Positions 37,207-45,861 of a DNA stretch of 64,000 bases are shown here, piece by piece; position 1 is the stretch's first letter, and the number at the start of each line of letters is the position of its first letter. Source of the DNA: Massilibacteroides vaginae (GTDB lineage: Bacteria; Bacteroidota; Bacteroidia; Bacteroidales; Tannerellaceae); assembly GCF_900178525.1 (NCBI RefSeq), contig NZ_FXDJ01000009.1, positions 1,262,263-1,326,262 of the forward strand, read 5' to 3'. The notes beneath the pieces were generated by a model. That model worked only from the letters and a program-made list of their open reading frames with translations. It made no database searches and was not told where the DNA came from. A program made the translations under genes and the position numbers.

Positions 37207-37827
37207 ATGAAAATAGTTGCCAATATTGTGTCTGTCCTGTTTCATCCTTTGTTGATGGTTACTTACGGGATGATTCTGACTCTTTTATATACCTATCTGG
37301 CCATTTACCCCACTAATCTGAAACTAATTATTGTTGGCGGGGCTTTTGTTTGTACGGCAGTTATCCCCGGGTTGTTTATTCTTCTGCTGAAGTTTAGCGG
37401 GAGTATATCTGATCTGGAACTGACGGATAGGAGAGAGCGAGTACTTCCTTTTCTGATTATGATCTTTTCGGTCATGATTTTTATTTTTTTTATCCGTAGG
37501 ATGCAGGTGCCATTCTGGCTAACAGGGCTTCTGGTTGGTAGCGCGCTGTGTTTGTTGCTGACTATGGTAATCAATTTTTACTGGAAGATTAGTGTTCATG
37601 GAATAGGAATAGGGTGTCTGATTGGCGCTGTTATGGGGATTGCCCGTATACACATGATGAATGCCTATTGGTTGTTTATCGTGTTGATCTTGGCCGCGGG
37701 TTTAGTTGCCTCTGCCCGGATCATGTTAAATAAGCATACACCTATGCAGATGTATAGCGGCATTTGTTTGGGATTTATATGTACATTTGTTGCATCGATA
37801 TTAAGTTATTTATATTTATTAATCTAA
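37207..37827 (+). CDS. PAP2-like membrane protein
   Basis: The 206-residue protein has about six membrane spans. The pattern KISVHGIGIG followed by a later RIMLNKHTPMQMYSG resembles the phosphatase motifs of PAP2 enzymes, but the first motif is not evident and the last lacks the usual Asp, so activity is uncertain. Its gene begins 5 nt after rpoN. Confidence 0.7.
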   Translation: MKIVANIVSVLFHPLLMVTYGMILTLLYTYLAIYPTNLKLIIVGGAFVCTAVIPGLFILLLKFSGSISDLELTDRRERVLPFLIMIFSVMIFIFFIRRMQVPFWLTGLLVGSALCLLLTMVINFYWKISVHGIGIGCLIGAVMGIARIHMMNAYWLFIVLILAAGLVASARIMLNKHTPMQMYSGICLGFICTFVASILSYLYLLI

Positions 37828-37845
37828 TTTAAAAACACTGAGATT

Positions 37846-38226
37846 ATGAATTTTCCTCCTGAATTAAAGTACACGAAAGACCACGAATGGATTCGCGTGG
37901 AAGGTGATGTGGCTTACATCGGTATTACAGATTATGCACAAAGCGAATTGGGTGAAATCGTTTATGTCGATATTACAACCGAAGGCGAAACTGTGGCAAA
38001 AGAAGAAGTGTTCGGTACAATCGAAGCCGTTAAAACTGTTTCTGATCTGTTTATGCCTATAAGCGGAGAGGTTCTTGAAGTAAACGCGGCGCTTGAAGAC
38101 AAACCTGAATTAGTGAATGAAGATGCGTATGGAAATGGCTGGTTAATTAAAATAGCCATAAAAGACGCGGCAGATCTGAATGAATTGCTTTCTGCCGACG
38201 ATTATAAAGCATTGATCGCGAAATAA
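37846..38226 (+). CDS. gcvH: glycine cleavage system H protein
   Basis: The 126-residue length is normal. The lipoyl-lysine lies in [16 protein letters not shown] (the K of EAVK). It carries the aminomethyl group between the P, T and L proteins of the glycine cleavage complex. gcvP, gcvT and lpd are not in the window. Confidence 0.97.
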   Translation: MNFPPELKYTKDHEWIRVEGDVAYIGITDYAQSELGEIVYVDITTEGETVAKEEVFGTIEAVKTVSDLFMPISGEVLEVNAALEDKPELVNEDAYGNGWLIKIAIKDAADLNELLSADDYKALIAK

Positions 38227-38286
38227 AATATTGTGAGGGCGTATATAATACGCCCTTTCTATTTCTACATTCTTTATACAAAAACA

Positions 38287-38793
38287 ATGACTCCGATAGT
38301 AAGTATTATTATGGGCAGTACTTCAGATCTGCCTGTTATGGAAAAAGCGGCTAAGCTGCTTGATGAAATGGAAATTCCGTTCGAAATTCATGCATTGTCC
38401 GCTCATCGCACACCTGCGGAGGTAGAAGTATTTGCCAAAGAAGCAAAGGGGCGTGGCATCAAGGTGATTATCGCGGCTGCAGGTATGGCGGCTCATTTAT
38501 GCGGTGTGATTGCTTCGATGACTACATTGCCAGTAATAGGTGTTCCTATTAACGCTTCGCTTGACGGAATGGACGCTTTGTTGGCAATCGTACAGATGCC
38601 TCCGGGTATTCCTGTAGCTACAGTGGGAATCAACGGAGCTTTAAACGCGGCAATCCTGGCCGTGCAGATTCTCTCCACCGGAGATGAACAATTGCAGGAA
38701 AAGCTTGTTCTTTACAAAGAAGATCTAAAGAAAAAGATCGTAAAGGCTAATGAAGAGTTAGCAACTGTAAAGTTCAAGTATAAAACCAATTGA
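38287..38793 (+). CDS. purE: N5-carboxyaminoimidazole ribonucleotide mutase
   Basis: The 168-residue class I PurE shows IIMGSTSDLPVMEKA at the start, ALSAHRTP with the catalytic His, and AAGMAAHLCGVIA. It moves the carboxylate of N5-CAIR to C4 in purine synthesis. The upstream in-frame codons to 38233 lie before the conserved start MTPIVSIIMG and are rejected. Confidence 0.97.
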   Translation: MTPIVSIIMGSTSDLPVMEKAAKLLDEMEIPFEIHALSAHRTPAEVEVFAKEAKGRGIKVIIAAAGMAAHLCGVIASMTTLPVIGVPINASLDGMDALLAIVQMPPGIPVATVGINGALNAAILAVQILSTGDEQLQEKLVLYKEDLKKKIVKANEELATVKFKYKTN

Positions 38794-38808
38794 TAGCTGA
38801 TTTCCTCT

Positions 38809-40644
38809 ATGGATTATTTCAATTATAAACGTCGTGTATCTTCTGTGACTCACATAGGGGATACACCTCTTGGTGGTGAAAACCCCGTTCGAGTTCAGTC
38901 TATGGCAAGTGTATCTACAATGGATACGGATGCCGCGGTTCAACAAGCTATACGTATTATTGATGCCGGAGCGGACTATGTTCGCTTTACAGCCCAGGGC
39001 GAACGTGAATCGCGCAATCTGGGCGTAATTCGTCAGCTGCTGAACGAAAAGAATTATCGTACGCCATTGGTGGCGGATATTCATTTTAATCCCCGTGCGG
39101 CCGATGTAGCTGCTACCACAGTAGAAAAAGTACGTGTTAATCCGGGAAATTATGTGGATAAGCAGAAGACGTTTAGTCATATTGAATATACCGATGAGGA
39201 ATATGCGGCTGAATTAGAAAAAATCCGGACGCGTTTTGTGCCTTTTCTGAATGTTTGTAAAGAACATAACACGGCTGTGCGTATCGGCGTGAACCACGGT
39301 TCTTTGTCTGATCGCATCATGAGCCGTTATGGTGATACACCGGAAGGTATGGTTGCTTCTTGTCTGGAATTCCTGCGGATATGCCGTGAGGAAAACTTTC
39401 ATGATGTCGCTATTTCCATGAAAGCGTCAAATACTGTGTTGATGGTTCGGGTGGTTCGCTTGCTGGTTCGCACAATGGAGGCAGAAGGGATGAATTATCC
39501 TTTACATTTAGGAGTGACGGAAGCCGGTGACGGTGAAGACGGGCGTATTAAAAGCGCGGTAGGTATCGGTACATTACTGGCTGATGGTATTGGAGATACA
39601 ATACGAGTTTCTTTGAGTGAAGAACCGGAAGTGGAAGTGCCGGTAGGAAGAAAACTGCTTGCTTATATAGAACGAAGGAAAGAACATACGCCAATCCGGG
39701 CGGAATCCGCGCCGGGCTTTGATCCGGTCACTGCCGAACGTAGGCAATCACGTGTTGTTGAAGGTATCGGCTATCCACATCCTCCCGTCGTAATTTCGGA
39801 TCGTAGGAATGGAAATTATTCGATTGACAAGAATGCTGTTCCTGATTACTTCTATACCGGGAAAACAATCCCTGAAAACCTTCCTCAAGGAGTAAAAGTG
39901 ATTGTCGATTCATGTGCTTGGAACGGTAATAAGGAAACTTATCCTTATTTTACAATTTCCGAGTTAAATAGTGCTATTTCATGTAATGCTGAACTAAAGT
40001 TTATCCGGCTTTCTTTTGATGATATGAAGGATGAGGTTATCTCTTTCCTGAAAGAAGATAAGGCGATAGTCGTTATTTTGGAAACGAACCATGCGAACGG
40101 CTTAGGTCATCAACGTGCGGCCATGCATAAACTTTTGTCTGCCGGGTGTGATGTGCCTGTGATTTTGAACCGGGAATATGCAGAAGCGGATAAGGAATCA
40201 TTGCAGTTGGAATCAGCGTCAGACTTTGGTGCGCTTTTCCTGGATGGCTTTGGTGATGGTATCCTGCTGCAAGATGAAAAGCTGGATTCTGTAGTGATAG
40301 ACAACTGCATGTTCGGTATTCTTCAGGCTACCCGCACGAGAATCAGTAAAACCGAATTTATATCCTGTCCCGGCTGCGGACGTACATTATATAATCTGCA
40401 ATCTACTATTGCACGTGTAAAGGCGGCAACTTCTCATCTGAAAGGTTTGAAGATCGGGATAATGGGCTGTATCGTGAATGGTCCGGGTGAAATGGCAGAT
40501 GCGGATTATGGTTATGTAGGTGCGGGAAAAGGAAAGATCAGCTTGTATAAAGGTAAAACCTGTATTGTAAACAGTGTGCCTGAAGACGACGCCGTTGAAC
40601 GTCTGGTTCAGTTAATAAAAGAGAACGGAGACTGGCAAAACTAG
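38809..40644 (+). CDS. ispG: 4-hydroxy-3-methylbut-2-enyl-diphosphate synthase, long form
   Basis: At 611 residues this is the long IspG form with an extra domain between the TIM barrel (1-290) and the Fe-S domain, as in other Bacteroidota, Chlamydiae and plants. Fe-S cluster cysteines are visible in [11 protein letters not shown] and [17 protein letters not shown]. It makes HMBPP in the MEP isoprenoid pathway. Fifteen nt after purE. Confidence 0.96.
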   Translation: MDYFNYKRRVSSVTHIGDTPLGGENPVRVQSMASVSTMDTDAAVQQAIRIIDAGADYVRFTAQGERESRNLGVIRQLLNEKNYRTPLVADIHFNPRAADVAATTVEKVRVNPGNYVDKQKTFSHIEYTDEEYAAELEKIRTRFVPFLNVCKEHNTAVRIGVNHGSLSDRIMSRYGDTPEGMVASCLEFLRICREENFHDVAISMKASNTVLMVRVVRLLVRTMEAEGMNYPLHLGVTEAGDGEDGRIKSAVGIGTLLADGIGDTIRVSLSEEPEVEVPVGRKLLAYIERRKEHTPIRAESAPGFDPVTAERRQSRVVEGIGYPHPPVVISDRRNGNYSIDKNAVPDYFYTGKTIPENLPQGVKVIVDSCAWNGNKETYPYFTISELNSAISCNAELKFIRLSFDDMKDEVISFLKEDKAIVVILETNHANGLGHQRAAMHKLLSAGCDVPVILNREYAEADKESLQLESASDFGALFLDGFGDGILLQDEKLDSVVIDNCMFGILQATRTRISKTEFISCPGCGRTLYNLQSTIARVKAATSHLKGLKIGIMGCIVNGPGEMADADYGYVGAGKGKISLYKGKTCIVNSVPEDDAVERLVQLIKENGDWQN

Positions 40645-40652
40645 AATATTAT

Positions 40653-40660
40653 TATCTTTG
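40653..40660 (+). promoter_or_regulatory. -7 box of dut
   Basis: TATCTTTG fits TAnnTTTG, 30 nt upstream of the dut start and just after the ispG stop. It suggests an internal promoter in the run. Confidence 0.5.
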
Positions 40661-40690
40661 TCTATATATTATAGAAAAGATAATAATCCG

Positions 40691-41125
40691 ATGAAAGTAA
40701 AGATCATAAATAAATCTCATCATCCGCTACCTCATTATGCGACTCCTTTGTCTGCAGGGATGGATATACGGGCGTTTCTTACAACGCCGGTTGAACTCAA
40801 ACCTTTGGAAAGAAAGTTAATCCCGACAGGATTATATATTGCTTTGCCGGAAGGCTTTGAAGCACAAATGCGTCCAAGGAGTGGTTTGGCTATTAAGCAT
40901 GGGATTTCTTTATTAAATACCCCGGGTACGATTGACGCGGACTATCGTGGTGAAATCGGAATTATCCTGATCAATCTTTCCAATGAACCTTTTGTGGTTA
41001 ACGACGGCGAACGAATTTGTCAGATGGTTATTACGGCGCACAGCCAGGTTGAATGGCAGCCGGAAGAATCTTTGGACGAGACGGAGCGCGGAGCCGGAGG
41101 CTTTGGACATACAGGTAAGCAATAA
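40691..41125 (+). CDS. dut: dUTP diphosphatase
   Basis: The 144-residue trimeric dUTPase shows its five motifs: [26 protein letters not shown] with the catalytic Asp, ERICQMVI and [10 protein letters not shown]. It hydrolyses dUTP to dUMP and limits uracil in DNA. The start at 40691 (MKVKIINKS) is chosen over an in-frame upstream codon. Confidence 0.97.
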   Translation: MKVKIINKSHHPLPHYATPLSAGMDIRAFLTTPVELKPLERKLIPTGLYIALPEGFEAQMRPRSGLAIKHGISLLNTPGTIDADYRGEIGIILINLSNEPFVVNDGERICQMVITAHSQVEWQPEESLDETERGAGGFGHTGKQ

Positions 41126-41138
41126 AACAAACAGCACT

Positions 41139-42899
41139 ATGCAGAGACAACAGATATATCGCTTCCTGCTTTTCTTATTTACTTTTGTGGTTTTTCCCGT
41201 TGGGTTTTCTTATGCGGATAATATAAAATCCGTATCCTTGAAGAAAGAACTAAGTGAGGCGGAAAAGCGAAAGTTTGATTACTTCTATTATGAGGGCTTG
41301 AACCTGAAGCAAGCCGGAAAGTTTGACGCTTCTTATGAAGCTTTTACGCATTGCCTGGCTATTGATTCTACAGCCGCTCCGGTTTTGTTTGAACTATCTA
41401 CGTTCTACTTGCAGCTTAATCGACCCGAAAAGGCGTTGGATTTGCTAAAACGGGCTGTCGCGAATAGTGATAACAACTTCACCTACAGAATGACATTGGC
41501 TTCACTTTCCCGTAATTTGGGATTGTATGGAGAAGCGGCTGAAGAGTTTGAGGAATTAGTGAAAGATTATCCGGATAAAGCGGATCTGAATTATTATCTG
41601 GCTGAGGCTTTGACGCAGAAAGGGGAAATAGGCAAGGCGATTGAGGCTTTTGATGCATTAGAGTCTGTTATTGGAATGAATGAGGCGCTGTCTATGCAGA
41701 AATACAAATTGTATAATACATTGGATCAGCCTGTGGAGGCTTTTAATGAGATAGAGAAACTATCGCTAAAGTATCCTATGGAAGCCCGTTATCAGATTAT
41801 AATGGGCGACTTACGTTTGGAAAAGGGCGAGCTGGAAAAAGCGTTGGAACACTACACGAAGGCAAAAGCAATTGATCCCGAGAATCCGTATTATATCGTT
41901 TCCATGGCTAATTATTACGAAGCGAAAGGGGATAAAGAAGCAGCGGAAACCCAAATTAATAATGCCTTAATTAATGAAAAATTGGATGTGGATGTGAAAG
42001 TCAGCATTCTTTCCAGATATATCCTTAAACTGAGTCAGGTAGATAAAGGCTCGGAACGTGCCAATTCTTTATTCCAGACGCTTTTGGAACAACATCCGGA
42101 AGAGACGGAGATCAAAATTATGTATGCCGGACTTTTAGTTGCTCAAAACAAACTCGACGAAGCGAAGTTTCAAATACAGCTTGTAACGGAAATGGAACCG
42201 GATAACGCAGGTGCATGGCAGCAACTGTTGAATCTTTCGCTTAGATCTGAAGATATACCCGAAGTAATTCGTATCTGTAACCGGGGGATGGAACTGTTTC
42301 CGGAAGCACCGGAGTATTATTTCTATTTGGGTATTGCCCATTACCAGCAAAAAGAGTACGAAAAAGCATTAGAAACCTATAAAGCCGGAATTGATATTAT
42401 TCCGGCCGAAAATATGCCCTTGAAATCTGATTTCTATGGACAAATAGGTGATATATATTATCAGATGGATCAGATGGATAATGCTTATGCCGCATACGAC
42501 GAAGCACTGAAGTACAACGATAAGAATGTAATGGTGTTAAATAATTACAGCTATTTTCTTTCACTTGCGAAAAAAGACCTCAAAAAGGCTGAACGCATGA
42601 GTGCTCAGTGTATTAAGCTGGAGCCGGATAACGCAACTTATTTAGATACATACGCCTGGATATTCTTTATGCAAGGAAATTATTCTTTGGCAAAGATTTA
42701 CATAGAAAGCGCGTTGGGTAAAGATAAAACCAACAGTTCGGAATTGGTGGATCATTATGGCGATATTCTTTATATGTCCGGCGAAAAGGAAAAAGCGATC
42801 GAACAATGGCAAAAAGCGAAGGAACTGGGAAAGGAAAGTCCGGTTTTGGAGCGTAAAATCAGTGAAGGAATTTACATTGAAGACGAAAACCCGAAATGA
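41139..42899 (+). CDS. tetratricopeptide repeat protein, exported
   Basis: The 586 residues start with a signal peptide (cleavage near FSYA). The rest is a chain of TPRs, for example at about 43-170, 200-310 and 380-560 (AKAIDPENPYYIVSMANYYE and YYFYLGIAHYQQKEYEKAL). No catalytic domain. It is probably an outer-envelope scaffold; the DUF4292 lipoprotein and EnvC-like gene follow directly. Upstream in-frame codons to 40983 overlap dut and are rejected. Confidence 0.88.
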   Translation: MQRQQIYRFLLFLFTFVVFPVGFSYADNIKSVSLKKELSEAEKRKFDYFYYEGLNLKQAGKFDASYEAFTHCLAIDSTAAPVLFELSTFYLQLNRPEKALDLLKRAVANSDNNFTYRMTLASLSRNLGLYGEAAEEFEELVKDYPDKADLNYYLAEALTQKGEIGKAIEAFDALESVIGMNEALSMQKYKLYNTLDQPVEAFNEIEKLSLKYPMEARYQIIMGDLRLEKGELEKALEHYTKAKAIDPENPYYIVSMANYYEAKGDKEAAETQINNALINEKLDVDVKVSILSRYILKLSQVDKGSERANSLFQTLLEQHPEETEIKIMYAGLLVAQNKLDEAKFQIQLVTEMEPDNAGAWQQLLNLSLRSEDIPEVIRICNRGMELFPEAPEYYFYLGIAHYQQKEYEKALETYKAGIDIIPAENMPLKSDFYGQIGDIYYQMDQMDNAYAAYDEALKYNDKNVMVLNNYSYFLSLAKKDLKKAERMSAQCIKLEPDNATYLDTYAWIFFMQGNYSLAKIYIESALGKDKTNSSELVDHYGDILYMSGEKEKAIEQWQKAKELGKESPVLERKISEGIYIEDENPK

Positions 42900-43744
42900 T
42901 GAAGAGTACTGTAGTTAAATTGTCCGGCGTGTTTTTAGTGTTTGTCTTATTGCTTAGCGGTTGTAAGACCGTAAAGAAAGTTGGAACAGTTGAAGCCGGT
43001 GAGGCGAAGGAACATCGGGTGTTTTTTGATTCAATGAAAGAACAGGCCTTTCATTATTCAACTTTGTCTGCTCGCTTGAACGCGGAAATTATTACGCCGG
43101 AAAAAGAGTTGAGCTCACGTGTTGACCTGAAAATGGTTAAAGACAGTGCTTTTCAGCTTTCGATCGTACCTGTGTTGGGAATTGAAATATTCCGGATAGA
43201 ATTCAGTCGTGATAGTGTGAAGGTGTTGGATCGTCTGAATAAGCGATATGTTGCTGAGGGATATGAAGGAATGAAAGGTAAACTGCCTGTTGATTTTAAT
43301 TTTTATAATTTGCAGGCGTTGTTCACGAATCGGATTTTTCTGCCGGGAGAACAAGAAATAGATCCTAAAAAATATAATCGGTTTAAGCTTTCTCAGGATG
43401 GACCGAAAGCGATAGCGAAAACACGTGATGTACTGGATTTGCTTTATACATTTATAGCCGACGGGGAAGAAAAGCTTTTATCATTGCATGTCACGGATAA
43501 GAGTGAACAATATAATTTGTATTGGGATTATAAGGATTTCAGAATTGTGGAAAAGCAGGTATTTCCTATGCTGATGGATATACGTGTAGTTGCAGATAAT
43601 AAGCAGACAGGCAAGGTTGTGCTGGCCTACGGTCGTGTAGAACCGGATGTTCCTGTAAAATTGGAATTCGCTATACCAACAAAATATAAACGTATTACCT
43701 TTGCACAGGTATTAAAAGGTTTGAGTGATAGTAAAAAGGAGTAA
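42896..43744 (+). CDS. DUF4292 lipoprotein
   Basis: The 282-residue protein has a lipobox at LLLSGCK. The body resembles the LolA/LolB-like DUF4292 family of Bacteroidota. ATGATG gives two start choices; the first overlaps the TPR stop (ATGA). It is directly followed by the EnvC-like gene with no gap. Confidence 0.82.
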   Translation: MMKSTVVKLSGVFLVFVLLLSGCKTVKKVGTVEAGEAKEHRVFFDSMKEQAFHYSTLSARLNAEIITPEKELSSRVDLKMVKDSAFQLSIVPVLGIEIFRIEFSRDSVKVLDRLNKRYVAEGYEGMKGKLPVDFNFYNLQALFTNRIFLPGEQEIDPKKYNRFKLSQDGPKAIAKTRDVLDLLYTFIADGEEKLLSLHVTDKSEQYNLYWDYKDFRIVEKQVFPMLMDIRVVADNKQTGKVVLAYGRVEPDVPVKLEFAIPTKYKRITFAQVLKGLSDSKKE

Positions 43745-45034
43745 ATGAGATATTTCTGTTTGAGCATACTTTTGTTGTTTACGTTGTCTGTTGCTGCCCA
43801 GAATTCAGCCCGGGTGAAGCAACTGGAAAGACAACGCAAGGAAGCATTGGCAGAAATCGAAGAAACCAACAAGTTGCTGAAAGAAACTACCCGTACGGCA
43901 AAGAATTCGCTGAGCCGACTGAATCTTCTTTCCAACCAACTTCTGAACCGTAAGAAAGTATTAAGTATTCTGACGCAGGAAATGGACGCGTTAGATAAAC
44001 AGATTGAAACTACCCGTAGTGAAATCAAGACCTTGGAAAATGAACTCAATACCAAACGGGAAAATTATAAAAAATCCATACAAACCATACATAAGCGGAG
44101 AACATCACAAGATAAATTGTTGTTTATTCTATCCGCCGAAAATTTCGCTCAATCCATGCGACGGATGCGTTATCTCCGTGAATATGGTAACTGGCAAAAG
44201 AAGCAAGCTGTTGAAATAATAGAGAAACAGAAAGAAATAGAGCTGAAACAAAAAGAATTACAAAAAACACGTTCTGAAAAACAAACGTTAGCGCAGGTGC
44301 GTGAGCAGGAAAAAAATAAACTCCAACAAGAGGAGTCAAGCCAGAAAGTGGAAGTGCAGCAGCTCAATAAGAAACAAAAAGAACTGCAGGCAGAACTTCG
44401 TAAAAAGAGACAGCAAGCCGCCGCATTGAATAAGCAAATAGAGAAGCTGATTGCGGAAGAAATCGCACGTGCGGAAGAGGCAGCCAGAAAGGCTGAACGC
44501 GAACGACAAGCGGCCGCTGCCAAAGGGGATAAAAAAGATCCGGCTAAAGACGCTGAAAAGCGTGTGGCGGAAACGAAAGGTGGCTATGCCATGACTCAGG
44601 CAGAGCAAAAACTGTCTTCAGACTTCGCAAGCAACAGAGGTCGCCTACCTGCTCCGGTGAACAGGAAATATACGATCGTGGCATTCTTTGGAGAACAACA
44701 ACACCAGGAATTAAAAAATGTACGTACCAATAATAACGGTATAGACCTGCAAGTTACTCCGGGCACAGACGCTCAGGCCGTATTTAATGGCGAAGTAACC
44801 CGTGTATTTGTAGTGCCCGGATATAATAACTCGGTCATAGTTCGTCATGGTAACTACCTTACGGTATATAGTAATCTGAGCCAAGTTTATGTAAAACAAG
44901 GAGACAAAGTTTCTACGCGTCAGGCTTTAGGAAAGATCTTTACCGATACCGAAGATAGCAACTCAACCATTCTCCACTTCCAACTTTGGAAAGAAAGAAC
45001 CAAGCTTAATCCCGCTCCGTGGATCAGCCGGTAA
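43745..45034 (+). CDS. EnvC-like murein hydrolase activator with degenerate LytM (M23) domain
   Basis: The 429 residues start with a signal peptide (cleavage near VAAQ), then a long coiled coil (about 20-270) and a LytM domain (about 300-429). The first zinc ligand site reads NNGIDL, with Asn where active enzymes have His, and the last reads TILHFQL, lacking the first His of HxH. So it is probably an inactive activator of cell-wall amidases, as in E. coli EnvC. Confidence 0.9.
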   Translation: MRYFCLSILLLFTLSVAAQNSARVKQLERQRKEALAEIEETNKLLKETTRTAKNSLSRLNLLSNQLLNRKKVLSILTQEMDALDKQIETTRSEIKTLENELNTKRENYKKSIQTIHKRRTSQDKLLFILSAENFAQSMRRMRYLREYGNWQKKQAVEIIEKQKEIELKQKELQKTRSEKQTLAQVREQEKNKLQQEESSQKVEVQQLNKKQKELQAELRKKRQQAAALNKQIEKLIAEEIARAEEAARKAERERQAAAAKGDKKDPAKDAEKRVAETKGGYAMTQAEQKLSSDFASNRGRLPAPVNRKYTIVAFFGEQQHQELKNVRTNNNGIDLQVTPGTDAQAVFNGEVTRVFVVPGYNNSVIVRHGNYLTVYSNLSQVYVKQGDKVSTRQALGKIFTDTEDSNSTILHFQLWKERTKLNPAPWISR

Positions 45035-45066
45035 TTTCTTGTGGATTCATTCCGGTTTAATAATCT

Positions 45067-45852
45067 TTATTTTTGGTTGAACATCCAGCTCACAAAATCA
45101 GGTTCCGCGAAAGCGTTGACCCAGCTGTTGTGGTTAACTCCCGGATATTCTTTATAGCTTACTTTTGCACCTGCCTTTTGCAATGCGGCGTGAGCGTCAC
45201 GCGAGAATTGCGCATCTACAACTGAGTCTTCATCACCATGGAAAATGCGGAAAACGGTTTTGCCTTTGAATCTTTCTGCTCGTTGTGTATTTACACCTCC
45301 GCAAATTGGGGTTGCGGTTACAAACATATCCGGATAACGAAAAACAAGGTCGAATGTTGCGATTCCTCCCATGGAAAGTCCTGTTATATGCATGTTGCTT
45401 TTATCAATAAGACCTTTGCTGATATAGCTGTCTACTAACTCCTTGACTGCTGCTAAGGGTTTTGTAATGGCATTACTCGGATAGAAATAGCGCTTTTCTC
45501 CTTCTGCATTTGGGCGTACATAATCTACCCAATAGATTTCGGCCGGACATTGAGGTGCTATAATTATGGCCGGATAATTTGTTCTGTTTTCGTGCGAAGC
45601 AAACAAGTTGCCCCCGTGAAACAGCTGAGCCTCATTGTCATTTCCCCTTTCGCCCGCACCATGCAGAAAAAGAATTAGCGGGTATTGTTTGTCCGGCTCA
45701 TAATCTGCCGGATAAAGTACCCTATAGTTTAATTTATATCCGGAGTTGGTGGTGAATTGCTTTTTAAGAAAGCTTAATTTATCGCCGGAATAAGCCGGTG
45801 CGGTTAATAATAAACAAAAAAATACGATTAGTGTTTTTAATGGTGTTTTCAT
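45067..45852 (-). CDS. secreted alpha/beta-hydrolase (esterase/PHB-depolymerase-like)
   Basis: The 261-residue protein has a signal peptide (near APAYS). The nucleophile is in GLSMGG, the acid in GDEDSV and the His in GVNHNSW. An oxyanion region FLHGAGERG is visible. It fits small secreted carboxylesterases/feruloyl esterase-like enzymes; substrate unknown. Nine nt after the T9SS protease gene. Confidence 0.82.
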   Translation of the reverse strand: MKTPLKTLIVFFCLLLTAPAYSGDKLSFLKKQFTTNSGYKLNYRVLYPADYEPDKQYPLILFLHGAGERGNDNEAQLFHGGNLFASHENRTNYPAIIIAPQCPAEIYWVDYVRPNAEGEKRYFYPSNAITKPLAAVKELVDSYISKGLIDKSNMHITGLSMGGIATFDLVFRYPDMFVTATPICGGVNTQRAERFKGKTVFRIFHGDEDSVVDAQFSRDAHAALQKAGAKVSYKEYPGVNHNSWVNAFAEPDFVSWMFNQK

Positions 45853-45861
45853 GGTGTTAAG

